Shown here: in pieces, positions 9,291-17,514 of the stretch
Layout of the letters: each line of letters opens with the position of its first letter
Position numbering within the stretch: position 1 is the stretch's first letter
Source: Pseudocolwellia sp. AS88
GTDB taxonomy: Bacteria; Pseudomonadota; Gammaproteobacteria; Enterobacterales; Alteromonadaceae
DNA length: 49,236 bases
Direction of reading: 5' to 3'
Assembly (NCBI RefSeq): GCF_030551755.1
Contig: NZ_JAUPEC010000030.1
Location: forward strand, 1 to 49,236
Position numbers and translations under genes: made by a program
Notes under the pieces: generated by a model
What the model was told of the DNA's origin: nothing
The model's database searches: none
What the model saw: only the letters and a program-made list of their open reading frames with translations

Positions 9291-10262
9291 ATGTTAACAG
9301 ACAACTTTGGTCGTAAGTTTTATTACTTACGCCTATCTATTACTGACGTATGCAACTTTAGTTGTACTTACTGTTTGCCTGATGGTTATCAGTGTGATCA
9401 GCCGCGTGACTTTCTCTCTTTACCTGAGATAAGGCGTATTGCTAATGGCTTTTCGCAATTAGGTACAGAGAAGATCCGTATTACTGGCGGTGAACCCTCT
9501 TTACGTAAAGATCTACCTGAGATCATTGCAGCCTGCAAAGAAACTCAAGGTATCAAACGCGTCGCGATAACAACCAATGCTTTTAAACTTCCTGAACATT
9601 TACCTAGTTGGTTAGATGCAGGTATTGATGCGATTAATATTAGTATCGATAGTTTAGATCCGAGGCAGTTTCATAGTATTACAGGTCACAATAAGTTACC
9701 CCATATTTTAAAAGGCATTGATATGGCATTGGCTCACGGTCAAACCACAGTAAAAGTAAATACTGTGTTGATGCGCGAATATAATGCTTACGACATGCAA
9801 ACTTTCTTAGATTGGCTAAAAGACACTCCTGTAACTTTACGTTTTATTGAATTAATGCAAACGGGTGAAAACCAAGAGTTCTTTGATGCACAACATGTTC
9901 AAGGTTCTCGTATTAAACAGAATTTAATTCTAGATGGTTGGTTACCTGCTATTAGGGATAAGTCAGCAGGACCTGCTCAAGAGTTTTATCACCCTGATTA
10001 TGCAGGTCGTATTGGTTTGATCATGCCTTACAGTAACGACTTTTGCTCAACCTGTAATCGTTTAAGGGTAAGTTCTCTGGGTAAGCTTCATTTATGTTTA
10101 TTTACTGAAGAAGGCTTATCTCTTAAAGATTATTTACAGCAAGATGATGTTGAACCTTTGAAGCAACATATTATAAATATGATGGGTAACAAAAAAGCGA
10201 CGCATTTTTTACATGAAAAGCTAACAGGTGCCACAACTAACTTAGCGATGTTAGGCGGTTAA
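9291..10262 (+). CDS. moaA: GTP 3',8-cyclase MoaA
   Basis: MoaA is the radical-SAM enzyme that starts Moco synthesis by cyclising GTP, after which MoaC makes cyclic pyranopterin phosphate. The N-terminal cluster motif is CNFSCTYC (C-x3-C-x2-C), the C-terminal cluster motif is CSTCNRLRVSSLGKLHLC, and the protein ends in the conserved Gly-Gly. An in-frame ATG lies upstream at 9252, but it falls inside the leader's GAAA hairpin, and the 13 residues it adds are not MoaA-like. The ATG at 9291 directly follows AAGGTGAG and begins MLTDNFGRKFYYLRLS, matching the E. coli N-terminus, giving 323 residues. First gene of the molybdenum operon. Confidence 0.95.
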   Translation: MLTDNFGRKFYYLRLSITDVCNFSCTYCLPDGYQCDQPRDFLSLPEIRRIANGFSQLGTEKIRITGGEPSLRKDLPEIIAACKETQGIKRVAITTNAFKLPEHLPSWLDAGIDAINISIDSLDPRQFHSITGHNKLPHILKGIDMALAHGQTTVKVNTVLMREYNAYDMQTFLDWLKDTPVTLRFIELMQTGENQEFFDAQHVQGSRIKQNLILDGWLPAIRDKSAGPAQEFYHPDYAGRIGLIMPYSNDFCSTCNRLRVSSLGKLHLCLFTEEGLSLKDYLQQDDVEPLKQHIINMMGNKKATHFLHEKLTGATTNLAMLGG

Positions 10263-10265
10263 TCA

Positions 10266-10949
10266 ATGATCCGTTTAGCTAATAATACTCCCTTAAACAA
10301 TCCTACTATTGTGCAGCACAGTACATGTTTAGGTGTTGTACTTGCTGGCGGTTTATCTTCACGAATGGGGATAGATAAAGCCAGCTTACAACGAAATAAG
10401 GTCGATATGCTAAGTTACAGTAAGCAATTACTTACGGGCTCAGGTATAAATAATATAGTAATAAGCGGCCAACCTAGCTGCTCTTCTCAGCAAGACGTTC
10501 TCGTAGCAGACAAATACAAAGAAGCAGGTCCTATAGGTGGAATTGCCAGTGTGATTGAAAAATATAAACCAGTAGCCTTATTAATTCTACCTGTCGATCT
10601 TCCGTTGATGACAATGGAAGCATTACAAAAACTAAAGCAAGTAGGTGAACTAAGCCAACAAGCATGTTTTTATAACGACAATTACTTGCCTCTTTATTTA
10701 CCTGTAAACGCTCATACAGAAAACTTTTTAAAAACGGCATTTATTCATCAAGCTAAGCAAAATGACGGTAATGAAAAGGTGGATAACAAGAGTTTTGCTC
10801 ATAGCAATATGGCTAAGAGTAAAAGCGGACCTTCGATGCGGGCTTTACTTAATCAAATACCTCATAAAGCTATTTCGATTAATACCCCAGCAAGCTTATT
10901 TAATGCTAATACTCCTGAAGATTGGGCTTTAGCTCAAAAACGCTTTTAG
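10266..10949 (+). CDS. mobA: Molybdenum cofactor guanylyltransferase MobA
   Basis: MobA attaches GMP to Mo-molybdopterin to make the MGD form used by DMSO-reductase-family enzymes. The nucleotide-binding motif LAGGLSSRMGIDK is at residues 26-38, the metal-site PVDLPLM follows near residue 110, and the C-terminus has the usual NTPEDW. At 227 residues it is longer than E. coli MobA: there is a 20-residue N-terminal extension and a hydrophilic insertion around residues 160-190. It starts three bases after moaA. A cytidylyltransferase (MocA) role is conceivable, but the motif set favours MobA. Confidence 0.85.
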   Translation: MIRLANNTPLNNPTIVQHSTCLGVVLAGGLSSRMGIDKASLQRNKVDMLSYSKQLLTGSGINNIVISGQPSCSSQQDVLVADKYKEAGPIGGIASVIEKYKPVALLILPVDLPLMTMEALQKLKQVGELSQQACFYNDNYLPLYLPVNAHTENFLKTAFIHQAKQNDGNEKVDNKSFAHSNMAKSKSGPSMRALLNQIPHKAISINTPASLFNANTPEDWALAQKRF

Positions 10950-10980
10950 GAATAAATATTGAAGTAAAAAATTCTACATA

Positions 10981-11003
10981 TTATATCAAACGGATTAATT
11001 TAA
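10981..11003 (+). repeat. Half-copy of the dispersed ATACCAA/GATTAA repeat
   Basis: The 23 bases here closely match the left end of the palindromic element at 17365-17427: both carry CAAACGGATTAATTTA preceded by TTATAC/TTATAT. No right-hand partner follows, so this is either a decayed copy or a solo end. It lies in the 90-base gap between mobA and moaB. Confidence 0.45.
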
Positions 11004-11039
11004 ATATCAAAAAACAACTTATAAATTTTAGGAAAGCAC

Positions 11040-11594
11040 ATGTCTAATCAAGTGTCTAAGCAAGAAAAAAAAGCCTTTATCCCATTATCTATTGCTGTAT
11101 TAACCGTATCTGATACACGAACAGAATCTACAGATACATCTGGGCAAGCATTGGTTGAGCGTTTAACTTCATCCGGACATAAACTTGCAGCAAAACAAAT
11201 AGTAAAAGATGATGTTTACCAATTACGCTCTGTTGTTTCACAATGGATAGCAGACGATAACATTCACGCTATTATTACAACTGGCGGTACAGGTTTTACC
11301 GAACGTGACAATACACCAGAAGCGTTATTACCTTTATTTGACAAAAATGTAGAAGGATTTGGCGAAGTATTCCGTGCTATTTCTCTAACAGAAATAGGTA
11401 CAGCAACGGTTCAATCTAGAGCCTTTGGTGGCATGGCAAATAAAACCGTTATTTTATGTGTACCTGGTTCAACCAATGCTTGTAAAACTGCATGGGATAA
11501 ACTAATCGCTGAGCAATTAGATGCAGGTCATCGCCCATGTAATTTTGTAACCCATTTAAATGTTTCGGCTGAACAGTGTGAGACTCGAAGCTAA
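11040..11594 (+). CDS. moaB: Molybdopterin adenylyltransferase MoaB
   Basis: MoaB/Mog proteins adenylylate molybdopterin so that MoeA can insert molybdate. The 184-residue sequence contains the nucleotide site [16 protein letters not shown], the [22 protein letters not shown] segment and [12 protein letters not shown]. In E. coli MoaB is a paralogue of uncertain role beside Mog; here it is the only such protein in the cluster, so it probably does the adenylylation. An AAATTTTAGGAAAGCAC leader provides the ribosome site. The stop codon overlaps the moaC start by one base (TAATG). Confidence 0.95.
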   Translation: MSNQVSKQEKKAFIPLSIAVLTVSDTRTESTDTSGQALVERLTSSGHKLAAKQIVKDDVYQLRSVVSQWIADDNIHAIITTGGTGFTERDNTPEALLPLFDKNVEGFGEVFRAISLTEIGTATVQSRAFGGMANKTVILCVPGSTNACKTAWDKLIAEQLDAGHRPCNFVTHLNVSAEQCETRS

Positions 11595-12115
11595 TGGCAG
11601 ATAATGATTCACAAAGTATCGCGTTAAGCCATATTAACAAGAAAGGTGAAGCGAACATGGTTGATGTTACTGAAAAAGCAGTAACCTCTCGTACCGCTAC
11701 CGCGGAAGGTAGAATAAGCATGTCGCCAGCAACGCTCACTTTGATCACTCAAGGCGGAAACAAAAAAGGCGATGTATTTTCAGTTGCCCGTATTGCTGGT
11801 ATTCAAGCGGCTAAAAAATGTAGCGACTTGATCCCTTTATGTCATCCGCTTATGTTGACTAAAGTGAAAGTTGAGTTTGAAATTGATGAAAAAAACAACC
11901 AAGTTATCGTCAACAGCTTATGTCGCTTATCAGGGCAAACAGGTGTTGAGATGGAAGCTCTTACTGCTGTATCAGTGGCTTGTTTAACCTTATTTGATAT
12001 GTGTAAAGCTGCAGATCCTTTTATGGAGATTCATGGCATCAAGGTACTTTCAAAAGAAGGTGGTAAGTCAGGTAGTTGGGCTGCTAAGCAAAATAATACT
12101 CACAACACTATTTAG
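11594..12115 (+). CDS. moaC: Cyclic pyranopterin monophosphate synthase MoaC
   Basis: MoaC rearranges the MoaA product into cyclic pyranopterin monophosphate. The 173-residue sequence contains [22 protein letters not shown] and the catalytic-region [17 protein letters not shown] and the DMCKA segment. The ATG overlapping the moaB stop is chosen over the internal ATG at residue 22 because the residues between ([15 protein letters not shown]) match the conserved MoaC N-terminus. The overlap implies translational coupling with moaB. Confidence 0.97.
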   Translation: MADNDSQSIALSHINKKGEANMVDVTEKAVTSRTATAEGRISMSPATLTLITQGGNKKGDVFSVARIAGIQAAKKCSDLIPLCHPLMLTKVKVEFEIDEKNNQVIVNSLCRLSGQTGVEMEALTAVSVACLTLFDMCKAADPFMEIHGIKVLSKEGGKSGSWAAKQNNTHNTI

Positions 12116-12123
12116 GAAGAAAA

Positions 12124-12372
12124 ATGATCAAGGTAAACTTTTTTGCAGCACTAAGAGAAGCCCTGAACTGCAACGAAACTCAATTAGAGGTTAATGAGCC
12201 AGTCACAGTAGAGCAAGCGAGATTATTACTTATAGAATCAAACCCTAGTTGGGCAAAAAGCTTAACCAATAACTCGTTACTTACAGCAGTTAACCAAGAA
12301 CTCGTTCAAGATGACTTTATCGTAAATCCAAACGACGAATTAGCTTTTTTCCCTCCAGTGACCGGTGGTTAA
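12124..12372 (+). CDS. moaD: Molybdopterin synthase small subunit MoaD
   Basis: MoaD is the ubiquitin-like sulfur carrier of molybdopterin synthase. It is 82 residues long and ends in PPVTGG, the Gly-Gly tail that MoeB adenylylates and that receives the thiocarboxylate. It begins MIKVNFFAALREAL after an AGGAAGAAAA ribosome site, eight bases past moaC, and is followed five bases later by its partner moaE. Confidence 0.96.
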   Translation: MIKVNFFAALREALNCNETQLEVNEPVTVEQARLLLIESNPSWAKSLTNNSLLTAVNQELVQDDFIVNPNDELAFFPPVTGG

Positions 12373-12377
12373 TTTCG

Positions 12378-12854
12378 ATGTCGACTAATATTCCAAACGA
12401 CCGTATTGTTATTCAAACAGCTGACTTTGATCACGGTGACGAAGTTAACTTACTAGAAAGCGACAATAACGAAGATGGCGCTGTTGTTACTTTTTGTGGC
12501 CGTGTTAGAAATAATAATTTAGGTTTAGATGTTAAAGGTTTAACCCTTGAACACTATCCTGGAATGACAGAAAAGTCGTTGCAAAACATAGTAAATACCG
12601 CTCGCGAGAAATGGTCATTAGGTCGAGTAACAGTTATTCACCGTGTGGGTAAACTTTTAATTGGTGAACAAATTGTATTTGTAGGTGTTACTTGTAAGCA
12701 TAGAGGTGATGCATTCGCTGCCAATGAATTTATTATGGACTTTCTAAAAGTAAAAGCACCATTTTGGAAGAAAGAGTTAACCAATCAAGGCGAAAAGTGG
12801 TTAGATGCTAAATCTTCAGATACAAATAAAGCGCAAGAGTGGAAAAGTGAATAA
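12378..12854 (+). CDS. moaE: Molybdopterin synthase catalytic subunit MoaE
   Basis: MoaE forms a heterotetramer with MoaD and transfers two sulfurs to cyclic pyranopterin monophosphate. The 158-residue sequence shows the family motifs VTFCGRVRNNN, LTLEHYPGMTEK, VIHRVGKLLIGEQIVFV and the lysine-bearing FLKVKAPFWKKE. Its last codons overlap the proposed GTG start of modA by eight bases. Confidence 0.96.
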   Translation: MSTNIPNDRIVIQTADFDHGDEVNLLESDNNEDGAVVTFCGRVRNNNLGLDVKGLTLEHYPGMTEKSLQNIVNTAREKWSLGRVTVIHRVGKLLIGEQIVFVGVTCKHRGDAFAANEFIMDFLKVKAPFWKKELTNQGEKWLDAKSSDTNKAQEWKSE

Positions 12855-13716
12855 AATACTCCGTGCCTTAACCTTTCCTATAATCACTTTTTTAAGCTTA
12901 TTATTAATAAGCCCATCAAGCTTAGCCAATAAATCAAACAACAAACCTCTGCGTATTGCTGTTTCAGCAAACTTCTCACCGGTTTTAACTAAGCTAATAC
13001 CTATATTTTTAGGTGAATCAGGCATTCACAGCGAAGTTATCAGCGGCTCTTCAGGCACTTTATATCAACAAATATTACATGGTGCGCCCTATGACATTTT
13101 TTTATCTGCTGATGATATTCACCCTCAACGATTAGCTGATGCAGATTTGATTGTTGCAGGTAGTTTACAGACTTACGCAATTGGTCAGCTTGCTTTTTGG
13201 TCCGCCAATAAAAACTTCTCGTCTGAGCAAAACCTTTCAACGATATTATTAAGCTATTCAAATAGTACGAGTAATTCAGCAAGAATTGCTATGGCGAATC
13301 CTAAAACGGCACCTTATGGTCAACGTGCTTTTGAAACTCTTGAATCATTAAATTTGTGGAATAACTTCAAAAATAAATTAATCATTGGCATTAATGTAAG
13401 CCAAACGTTTCAACAAGTTAGAAGTCATGCCGTGGACGCTGGGTTTGTTGCCTTAAGTCAATTAGAAATCAATAACTTAAAAGGTTTAGCCGTACCAGAA
13501 ACGCTATATAAACCTATAAAACAACAATTAGTTATATTGAAAAGCAGTAAGAAGAATGCAGAAGCTCAACAGTTATCTGATTTTCTACTAAACGCTAAAA
13601 CACAAGAAAGTATTTCTCAATATGGTTATAAAAAAATAGAAATAAGTACCTCAGTTGAAATCACATCGACTCCCCTTTCTCAAACAGTAGACAATTCACT
13701 GGAGAATAATTTATGA
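12847..13716 (+). CDS. modA: Molybdate ABC transporter, periplasmic binding protein
   Basis: ModA captures molybdate in the periplasm and hands it to ModBC. After a hydrophobic signal peptide (cleavage likely after SSLA) comes the class-II binding fold with AVSANFSPVLTKLI, SGSSGTLYQQI and the PYDIFLSADDIHPQRL segment. The frame contains an ATG at 12805, but from there the N-terminus is hydrophilic and lies well inside moaE; the GTG at 12847 gives 289 residues beginning directly with the signal peptide and an overlap of eight bases with moaE, so it is preferred. The start remains an inference. Confidence 0.92.
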   Translation: MNKILRALTFPIITFLSLLLISPSSLANKSNNKPLRIAVSANFSPVLTKLIPIFLGESGIHSEVISGSSGTLYQQILHGAPYDIFLSADDIHPQRLADADLIVAGSLQTYAIGQLAFWSANKNFSSEQNLSTILLSYSNSTSNSARIAMANPKTAPYGQRAFETLESLNLWNNFKNKLIIGINVSQTFQQVRSHAVDAGFVALSQLEINNLKGLAVPETLYKPIKQQLVILKSSKKNAEAQQLSDFLLNAKTQESISQYGYKKIEISTSVEITSTPLSQTVDNSLENNL

Positions 13717-14432
13717 GTGAGAGTTCGTTATTGGCCAGCAGCGATATGATCGCTTTATTTACTACATTAAAAATGGCGTTAGTCACTACCATCATTCTCA
13801 TGATTATTGGTACTCCTTTGGCGTGGTATTTAGCCAAAATGAAAAGTCGTTATAAAATAGCGATAGAGGCTTTTGTTGCCTTACCTATCGTTTTACCACC
13901 AACCGTATTGGGCTTTTATTTACTTATCGCTTTTTCACCTCAACATCTTCCTGGGCAAGTTTGGCAAAGCGTTACAGGCCAACAACTCGCGTTTAGCTTT
14001 AGTGCCATCGTTATTGGCTCCGTGTTTTACTCGCTTCCCTTTGTAGTTCAGCCTTTACAAAAAGCGTTTGAACAACTGGGTGACGATATTCTTGAAGCTG
14101 GAGCCATGCTTGGTGCCAATGCTGTTGATCGCTTTTTCACAATTGTATTACCTATTACCAAAGCCAGCTTTATAACGGCAGCCAGCTTAGGTTTTGCTCA
14201 TACCGTGGGTGAATTTGCTATTGTACTTATGATAGGTGGCAATATATCAGGAGAAACAAAAGTATTGTCTATCGCTCTTTTTGAGCATGTCGAAGCTTTT
14301 AATTATGAAAAAGCACATATTCTTGCAGCTAGCTTATTAGTGGGATCTTTTATTGTTCTTGGATTAATCTACTTATTAAATTATAAAAAGCCAACATCCG
14401 TTAAATCGAACAAAAGTGTAAGCATGCTATGA
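13713..14432 (+). CDS. modB: Molybdate ABC transporter permease ModB
   Basis: ModB is the membrane channel of the molybdate importer. The 239-residue protein has about five hydrophobic segments and the EAA-type coupling loop EAGAMLGANAVDRFFTIVLP near residues 130-150, which contacts ModC. Its start overlaps the modA stop (ATGA), and its end overlaps modC in the same way. Confidence 0.95.
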   Translation: MSESSLLASSDMIALFTTLKMALVTTIILMIIGTPLAWYLAKMKSRYKIAIEAFVALPIVLPPTVLGFYLLIAFSPQHLPGQVWQSVTGQQLAFSFSAIVIGSVFYSLPFVVQPLQKAFEQLGDDILEAGAMLGANAVDRFFTIVLPITKASFITAASLGFAHTVGEFAIVLMIGGNISGETKVLSIALFEHVEAFNYEKAHILAASLLVGSFIVLGLIYLLNYKKPTSVKSNKSVSML

Positions 14433-15583
14433 GTCGAAATATAACAAACACAGTCGATAAAAATTTGCATGAGTTAGACTCGAATGTATTAAGTTTAAAG
14501 TTCAGCACTCAATTTGATGACTTTACCTTGAGCGTAAATCAATGTCTTTCGGCTCAGGGTATTACAGGTGTTTTTGGTCATTCAGGTTCAGGTAAGTCTA
14601 CCCTACTGCGTTTAATTTCTGGGTTAGAAAGTTCATCTACAGGACAGCTTATACTTAATGGTAAAACTTTATTTGATTCGGCTAAAAACATAAATATCAA
14701 ATCTGAAAAAAGACGCATTGGATTGGTTTTTCAAGACTCGCGTTTGTTTCCTCACCTGAATGTTTTACAAAATTTAGAATATGCTCATAAACGTTGTGTT
14801 AATAAACAGCTAAAAGTTGAAGATATTATTCAGCTCACTCAGCTACAGCCGCTATTACACAAAAAAACCACTCTATTATCAGGTGGTGAAAAACAAAGAG
14901 TTGCCATCGCCAGAGCTATATTATCTGAGCCAGAGTTATTGCTTTTAGACGAACCTTTAAGTGCTTTAGACAATCAAAATAGAGCATTAATGATCACGCT
15001 TTTGCTTAATGTTCAACGCACATTAAATATACCTATGCTTTATGTAAGTCATAGTTTGGCTGAAATCCAGCAATTAGCAGATAATTTACTCGTGATGAAT
15101 CAAGGTAAGATTGAATATTCTGGGGCTATTCATCAAATTATTCATACATTAAATAACAGCCAAACAACCTTGCAGCAAACTAGTTTAGCGTTAAAAGTAA
15201 ATGAGTATTTACCTCAATACGGATTAACATCGTTACAGTTAACGCCTGATATCAATATCTACCTACCTTTTCAGAAAAGTACACTTAACGATGAAGAGGT
15301 AAACACTCAAACAGTACGTTGTTACATAGCTGCTAGCGATATTAGTATCAGTAAAAGTGAAGTGTTTGATTCATCAATTGTGAATCACTTTCAAGCTAAA
15401 ATAGTAAGTATTAAAAAACAAAGCAATACACTGTTACTCACATTAACCTGCTCAGACCAAGTGTTTTATTCAACCGTTAGCTTATGGTCGGCTGAGCGTT
15501 TATCGTTAAATATTGATGATCTCGTTTACATTCAATTTAAAGCGAGCGCGGTACATTGTTTAGCAAATATTAGAGAGGGATAA
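14429..15583 (+). CDS. modC: Molybdate ABC transporter ATP-binding protein ModC
   Basis: ModC powers molybdate import. The 384-residue protein has Walker A GHSGSGKST at residues 50-58, the signature LSGGEKQ at 150-156 and Walker B LLLLDEP at 170-176, followed after residue 295 by a Mop/TOBE-like domain that in this family binds molybdate. It is slightly longer than E. coli ModC, the extra being at the N-terminus and in the linker. It overlaps modB by four bases and abuts moeB directly (TAA then GTG). Confidence 0.95.
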   Translation: MSRNITNTVDKNLHELDSNVLSLKFSTQFDDFTLSVNQCLSAQGITGVFGHSGSGKSTLLRLISGLESSSTGQLILNGKTLFDSAKNINIKSEKRRIGLVFQDSRLFPHLNVLQNLEYAHKRCVNKQLKVEDIIQLTQLQPLLHKKTTLLSGGEKQRVAIARAILSEPELLLLDEPLSALDNQNRALMITLLLNVQRTLNIPMLYVSHSLAEIQQLADNLLVMNQGKIEYSGAIHQIIHTLNNSQTTLQQTSLALKVNEYLPQYGLTSLQLTPDINIYLPFQKSTLNDEEVNTQTVRCYIAASDISISKSEVFDSSIVNHFQAKIVSIKKQSNTLLLTLTCSDQVFYSTVSLWSAERLSLNIDDLVYIQFKASAVHCLANIREG

Positions 15584-16336
15584 GTGCTAACTTCAAAAGA
15601 ACAACTTAGATACAGTCGACAAATCATGTTGAAACAGATTGGTGAAGAGGGACAATTATCTCTTCAAAATGCCAAAGTAATGATAGTCGGAATGGGCGGA
15701 CTTGGTAATCCTGTATCTCTTTATTTAGCAACAGCAGGTGTAGGTAATTTATTTATTGCTGATGGCGATAGTGTTGATATAACAAACCTGCAAAGACAAA
15801 TACTTTTCACCGAAAGCGATATAGACAAAAACAAAGCAGATACTGCAGCTGAAAAGCTACAAGAGCATAATAGTGATATAAGCATTGAAGTGATTGACGA
15901 AATGCTCGATGGAGAGTTATGCGATTACTACTTCCCTACCATGGATTTGGTTATAGACTGTAGCGACAACATTCAAACACGATATTTAGTAAATAAGCAC
16001 TGTGTTGAACATAAAGTCCCTTTAATTGTTGGCGCTGCTACAGGCTTTGACGGACAGCAGCTTGTTGTAGATCCAAGAAACGCTGAAAGTGCTTGTTATC
16101 ATTGTTTATTTCCAGAAAGTAAAAAGCCACCTGAAAATAACTGCCAAACAGTAGGTATTGTTGGGCCTGTGTTATCTATTGTAGCGGGTATGCAATCGTT
16201 ACAAGCAATTAAGTTACTAACAGGGAATATGATACACATTAATCAACTTAACTTGTTTGATGGTTTATCTAATAAATGGCAGCAATTTAAAATGAAGAAA
16301 CAAGAAAGCTGTAAAGTTTGTGGTCACAGTGCCTAA
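15584..16336 (+). CDS. moeB: Molybdopterin-synthase adenylyltransferase MoeB
   Basis: MoeB adenylylates the C-terminal glycine of MoaD to prepare it for sulfuration. The 250-residue protein is an E1-like enzyme with GMGGLG at 36-41, the NLQRQ arginine-bearing loop (about 68-72), DCSDN near 125-129 and two zinc-binding CxxC pairs (C171/C174 and C243/C246). The GTG start follows the modC stop with no gap and is preceded by AGAGAGGGATAA. ThiF is very similar, but the operon of moa and mod genes makes MoeB the better name. Confidence 0.92.
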   Translation: MLTSKEQLRYSRQIMLKQIGEEGQLSLQNAKVMIVGMGGLGNPVSLYLATAGVGNLFIADGDSVDITNLQRQILFTESDIDKNKADTAAEKLQEHNSDISIEVIDEMLDGELCDYYFPTMDLVIDCSDNIQTRYLVNKHCVEHKVPLIVGAATGFDGQQLVVDPRNAESACYHCLFPESKKPPENNCQTVGIVGPVLSIVAGMQSLQAIKLLTGNMIHINQLNLFDGLSNKWQQFKMKKQESCKVCGHSA

Positions 16337-16343
16337 ATAAAAA

Positions 16344-16372
16344 AGCCCTCAACTCACTTTTGGTTCAGGGCT
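16344..16372 (-). terminator. Terminator-like hairpin between moeB and rmf
   Basis: AGCCCT (16344-16349) pairs with AGGGCT (16367-16372), with an AAC/GTT extension after one mismatch. The U-run exists only on the minus strand, so it best serves rmf, which ends about 100 bases away. For the convergent moeB it would form a hairpin without a U-tract. Confidence 0.6.
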
Positions 16373-16469
16373 CAAATCATCGTTATGTTAAAGTAAATAT
16401 ACTGATACTTTCACAGTAAAAGATATCAGTTATTGAAGCGGTACAACTTAGATCTTAATCTAATTAATA

Positions 16470-16643
16470 TTACTTAAATAAGCCCGTATTCCTATCTTCA
16501 ACAGCTTCACGCCATCCACCTAACCACTCCGACTTTGCATTAATACTCTGATAAGGGCATTTCTCCTTTGATTTACCATTCATACCTGCTTGATAGCCAT
16601 TAGAATGTGCTCTTCCTAAACGATCCCTTTTTTGTCTTCTCAT
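16470..16643 (-). CDS. rmf: Ribosome modulation factor
   Basis: RMF binds 70S ribosomes in stationary phase and dimerises them to inactive 100S particles. The 57-residue form begins MRRQKRDRLGRAHSNGYQAG and contains CPYQSINAKSEWLGGWREA, closely matching the family. The frame also has ATGs 7 and 19 codons further upstream, but only the ATG at 16643 has a clear ribosome site (AAGAGGA nine bases away) and matches the E. coli start. The upstream leader carries a long hairpin, listed separately. Confidence 0.95.
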   Translation of the reverse strand: MRRQKRDRLGRAHSNGYQAGMNGKSKEKCPYQSINAKSEWLGGWREAVEDRNTGLFK

Positions 16644-16698
16644 GAACTTTTTCCTCTTAACCATTTGATAATTAATTAAAGATTGTAACTTCATCGAC

Positions 16699-16738
16699 AT
16701 TGAGTCTCATTGAATTAATCAATTCAATGAGACTCAAT
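16699..16738 (-). promoter_or_regulatory. Perfect 18-bp hairpin in the rmf upstream region
   Basis: ATTGAGTCTCATTGAATT (16699-16716) is followed by AATC and then its exact complement (16721-16738). It begins about 55 bases upstream of the rmf start codon. No U-run follows in either direction, so it is a poor terminator. It could be a protein-binding palindrome or a stabilising stem in the rmf mRNA leader. Confidence 0.6.
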
Positions 16739-17006
16739 TTAAGACTAAATAGATTGGCTTTGCAACAGGATAAAATGGAAATAACGGCGTAAAAAATGCT
16801 TAATATGACAACGTAAATAATAACAAAAGGACGAAAAAATGACTTTTTTATTACAAAACAGTTTCTTAATAAAAATGTAATATTCCAATAAGAAATAACT
16901 ACAATATTAATATAAAAATTTGGTTTATGAAAAGTTGTTTTGACTGTTCAATACCAAGTTAAAAAGTTACAAATCAACATTAGTAACAATTCTTTCGAGA
17001 AAGAAT

Positions 17007-17222
17007 TTAGTCTCTCAGTAAAGGCTGTAACATCTTTTCTAAACCATTAAGCTTAACTTCGTACATAAGCGCCAACTGCTCACCTAATTTCCCTTCAGGA
17101 AAACCTTTACTGTGGAACCATACCAAATAAGGTTCTGGTAACTGGAGGAGCTTTCTACCTGCGTATTTTCCGAATGGCATCACTTGATTTACGGCTTCTA
17201 ATAATTTTTGTTGGTCTGACAC
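17007..17222 (-). CDS. DUF3820 family protein
   Basis: The 71-residue protein carries MPFGKYAGRKLLQLPEPYLVWF and GFPEGKLGEQLALMYEVKLNG, the pattern of the DUF3820 family, sometimes called a putative quorum-sensing-regulated virulence factor family. No biochemical role is established. It appears monocistronic. A short hairpin (AATTCTTT-CGAG-AAAGAATT) at 16988-17007 touches its stop codon but lacks a U-run. Confidence 0.85.
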   Translation of the reverse strand: MSDQQKLLEAVNQVMPFGKYAGRKLLQLPEPYLVWFHSKGFPEGKLGEQLALMYEVKLNGLEKMLQPLLRD

Positions 17223-17364
17223 TTTATACTTCTCTTATCTAATAATTAATAACTTTATGACTAAGTGCAACTGACTCATTAAAATTGTAACGCTCAAGGT
17301 AAATCAAAGCTCAGTCAAGATATAAACCACTCACCCAAACAGAGGTTAATAAAAATAGCTTATA

Positions 17365-17427
17365 TTATACCAAACGGATTAATTTATTGAGCTCCCGAAG
17401 GGCGAGAATTTAATCCGTATGGTATTA
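17365..17427. repeat. 63-bp palindromic repeat (short MITE-like element)
   Basis: The 18-base ends (17365-17382 and 17410-17427) are inverted copies with two mismatches, of the form T(T/A)ATACCA(A/T)ACGGATTAA. The centre reads GAGCTCCCGAAGGGCGAG. Almost the same core, without the central G, occurs in reverse orientation at about 24534-24551 within the larger element between yqeY and dnaG, so the two are related. It lies in the gap between the DUF3820 gene and msrA. Confidence 0.75.
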
Positions 17428-17514
17428 CATATTTTATTACACCTGTCGCTTTCTATATAGCAGTAATTTACTTATAATTTATCTATTAAATATGACCTAC
17501 GGATAAAGATTTAC

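Noticed and set aside
16951-16965. Further repeat end (AATACCAAGTT)
   Set aside because: Only about 11 bases match, with no mirrored partner, so chance is likely in AT-rich DNA.
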